Shown: piece after piece, positions 62,767 through 64,000 of the stretch | Numbering within the stretch: the first letter of the stretch is position 1 | Layout: each line of letters begins with the position of its first letter | NCBI RefSeq assembly: GCF_000763135.2 | Contig: NZ_JRPR02000002.1 | Span: 1 to 64,000, forward strand | Origin: Helicobacter jaachi | Lineage (GTDB): Bacteria > Campylobacterota > Campylobacteria > Campylobacterales > Helicobacteraceae | Direction: 5' to 3' | DNA length: 64,000 nucleotides | Notes under the pieces: model-generated | Databases searched by the model: none | What the model was told of the DNA's origin: nothing | Seen by the model: only the letters and a program-made list of their open reading frames with translations | Made by a program: the position numbers and the translations under genes

Positions 62767-64000
62767 TTAGAAATCAAAGGCGATATTGAGCCAATACCTG
62801 CGCCCTTCTTGAATAACAGGTCCATAGTAATTAACACTTGCTCCAGCTGTTGTGCCATTATTATACCAGCGGAAATCAGCAAAGTTTGTATCTAGTAGAT
62901 TATACACGCCGCCATTTAAGCGAATATTTTGTGTTAGCTTATAATGCATGCCTAGATTAAGCGCAACAGAGGGCTTATAGTAGATGCCACCAAAGAGATT
63001 TCTTAAGCCTTGAGCCGCTGCGTCATCGCCTATAGCGCTTGTATTTACGATACCTTCTTTGTAGTGGGCTTGCAGATACATACCAAAGGCACGATAATTA
63101 TAGCTTAGCTTGCCAAAGAGATTATTGCGCGCGGTGGTGGAGAGAGGATTGCCCTTATTCGTGCCGGAGGTAATTTCAGAATCTATGTAGGTGTAGCTCA
63201 CATCAAAGCCAATGCCATAAATAGGCTTAATGCCAAAGCTTGCCTCTATCCCTTGAGAATACGCGCTATCGGCGTTGTAGGTGCGATTACACGCAGCATT
63301 ACTGCCACCATAGAGCGCGCAAGTTTCACTATAGTTCGCACTACCTGCGACTTTGCTTACCCTTTGAGATTCTATCTTGTCCTTAAAATTAGTTTTAAAG
63401 ATAGTGAGTGAAAAATCAACATAGCTGCCATCAAAGACCGTGCCTACTTCATAGCTTATAGAGCTCTCCGCCTTTAAGTCAGGATTTCCCAAAAAGGCAA
63501 GCGTGCCTTGAGAGCCATAGCCATATACTGCATCAATAAGTTGATTAGCATAAGGGGCTTTATACCCTGTAGCCACGCCCCCTTTAAGCGACCAATTATC
63601 TATAATCTCATAGACTAAATACGCGCGTGGGCTTACATTTGAGCCAAATTTGTCATTATAATTATAGCGCGCGCCAAGCGTTAGGGTTAGGGGTTTAAAA
63701 ATATTCCACTCATCTTCTACAAAGGCAGCAAAGGTGTTGCGATTGTGATTAGCGGGCGTAGCGGCTAAATCATGGTAATTTTCGTGGCGATATTCAAGCC
63801 CTACATTAAGATTATTAGACTCCCCAAGATAAAACAAAAGTCTAGAATCTGCGATGATGTCATTACTTGCAATGCCGCGATTTTTACCTAAATTTGGCGA
63901 ACTCACATTGCCTGCGACTAGTCGCCCGGTATTATCTGAGCGCATATATTGCAGGCTATTGCGCCAAGTGCCAAAGCCATAGCTACCCATATGTGCGAGG
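62767..64000 (-). CDS. TonB-dependent outer membrane receptor, C-terminal part (partial)
   Basis: The C-terminal ~410 residues of a 22-strand TonB-dependent receptor; the reading frame stays open to the window edge, so the signal peptide, TonB box and plug lie outside. Barrel strands alternate aromatic and polar residues, with the family segments GGVATGYKAPYANQLIDAVY, FLGNPDLKAESSISYEVGTV and the terminal RRYWLNIAFDF ending in Phe. The sequence type is CirA/FepA-like, suggesting a ferric siderophore or similar ligand, but the ligand is not assignable. A Cys pair (CALYGGSNAAC) sits in one extracellular loop. Confidence 0.9.
   Translation of the reverse strand, partial: LAHMGSYGFGTWRNSLQYMRSDNTGRLVAGNVSSPNLGKNRGIASNDIIADSRLLFYLGESNNLNVGLEYRHENYHDLAATPANHNRNTFAAFVEDEWNIFKPLTLTLGARYNYNDKFGSNVSPRAYLVYEIIDNWSLKGGVATGYKAPYANQLIDAVYGYGSQGTLAFLGNPDLKAESSISYEVGTVFDGSYVDFSLTIFKTNFKDKIESQRVSKVAGSANYSETCALYGGSNAACNRTYNADSAYSQGIEASFGIKPIYGIGFDVSYTYIDSEITSGTNKGNPLSTTARNNLFGKLSYNYRAFGMYLQAHYKEGIVNTSAIGDDAAAQGLRNLFGGIYYKPSVALNLGMHYKLTQNIRLNGGVYNLLDTNFADFRWYNNGTTAGASVNYYGPVIQEGRRYWLNIAFDF

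Noticed and set aside
62679-62882. A 67-residue minus-strand frame overlapping the TonB receptor end and the repeats
   Set aside because: It shares DNA with the receptor in another frame and crosses hairpin repeats; no ribosome site.

Overview
The window looks like chromosome of a Helicobacter species (Campylobacterota), more likely an enterohepatic species than H. pylori. Low GC, a 23S-5S rRNA end with no 16S gene in view, and many proteins close to H. pylori proteins point to the genus: GltX1, the HP0268-type small nuclease, and gene blocks such as dnaX-tsaE-lptB-rpoN, rpmB-kchA, mtnN-fabD and a dksA-like gene with rlmH and accD. Arginine biosynthesis genes (argJ, argD), an NADP-type glutamate dehydrogenase and an aspA-dcu pair point away from the gastric species. 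I see no insertion sequence, prophage or CRISPR array.

Layout. 1-670: end of 23S rRNA, a long spacer and 5S rRNA. 1.1-6.5 kb (minus): ydcH-like, argJ, a K+ channel, rpmB, and an efflux adaptor with its outer membrane factor. 6.5-10.5 kb: a TIGR02757 protein, then (minus) two pseudopilins, sixA-like, mtnN and fabD. 10.6-14.3 kb (plus): a surface-glycan block (O-antigen ligase and two glycosyltransferases, one with an 11-C tract that should make it phase variable). 14.4-20.6 kb: rhodanese, plsY, folB, chemoreceptor, ankyrin protein, mop and gltX. 20.7-27 kb: murG, an amino-acid exporter, tRNA-Glu, xth, a uracil-glycosylase-like protein, an unknown envelope protein, a YkgJ-type protein and a TPR protein. 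27-38.7 kb (minus): rpoN-lptB-tsaE-dnaX, a J-domain protein, isochorismatase, ackA-pta, an unknown membrane protein, dksA-like, rlmH, accD and an inositol-phosphatase-like protein. 38.8-50.3 kb: recO, gdhA, a large three-domain RNA repair enzyme, tRNA-Met, argD, hslJ-like, dnaE and tRNA-Ser. 50.4-56.2 kb (minus): miaB, an acyltransferase, a PilM/PilN/PilO-like trio, rsmH, an FtsL candidate and the HP0268-like nuclease. 56.4-64 kb: nusA, an alcohol dehydrogenase, dcu, aspA and a TonB-dependent receptor cut by the window edge.

Three signals stand out. First, the interrupted palindrome AGAWTCT is spread at extreme density through intergenic DNA, protein linkers and gene ends. It often sits as back-to-back inverted pairs between genes, a pattern like that of DNA uptake sequences. 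Second, a kinase-phosphatase-ligase fusion resembles a stand-alone RNA repair enzyme; it begins at a TTG codon, has no Hen1 partner in view, and its loops are filled with that same word. Third, a family of roughly 145-bp intergenic repeats near 57.5-62.8 kb keeps hairpin positions while changing stem sequences, and brackets the alcohol dehydrogenase and aspA-dcu blocks. A set of pilus/secretion-like parts (two pseudopilins and PilMNO-like proteins) in a genus not known for type IV pili is a fourth theme and may relate to DNA uptake.
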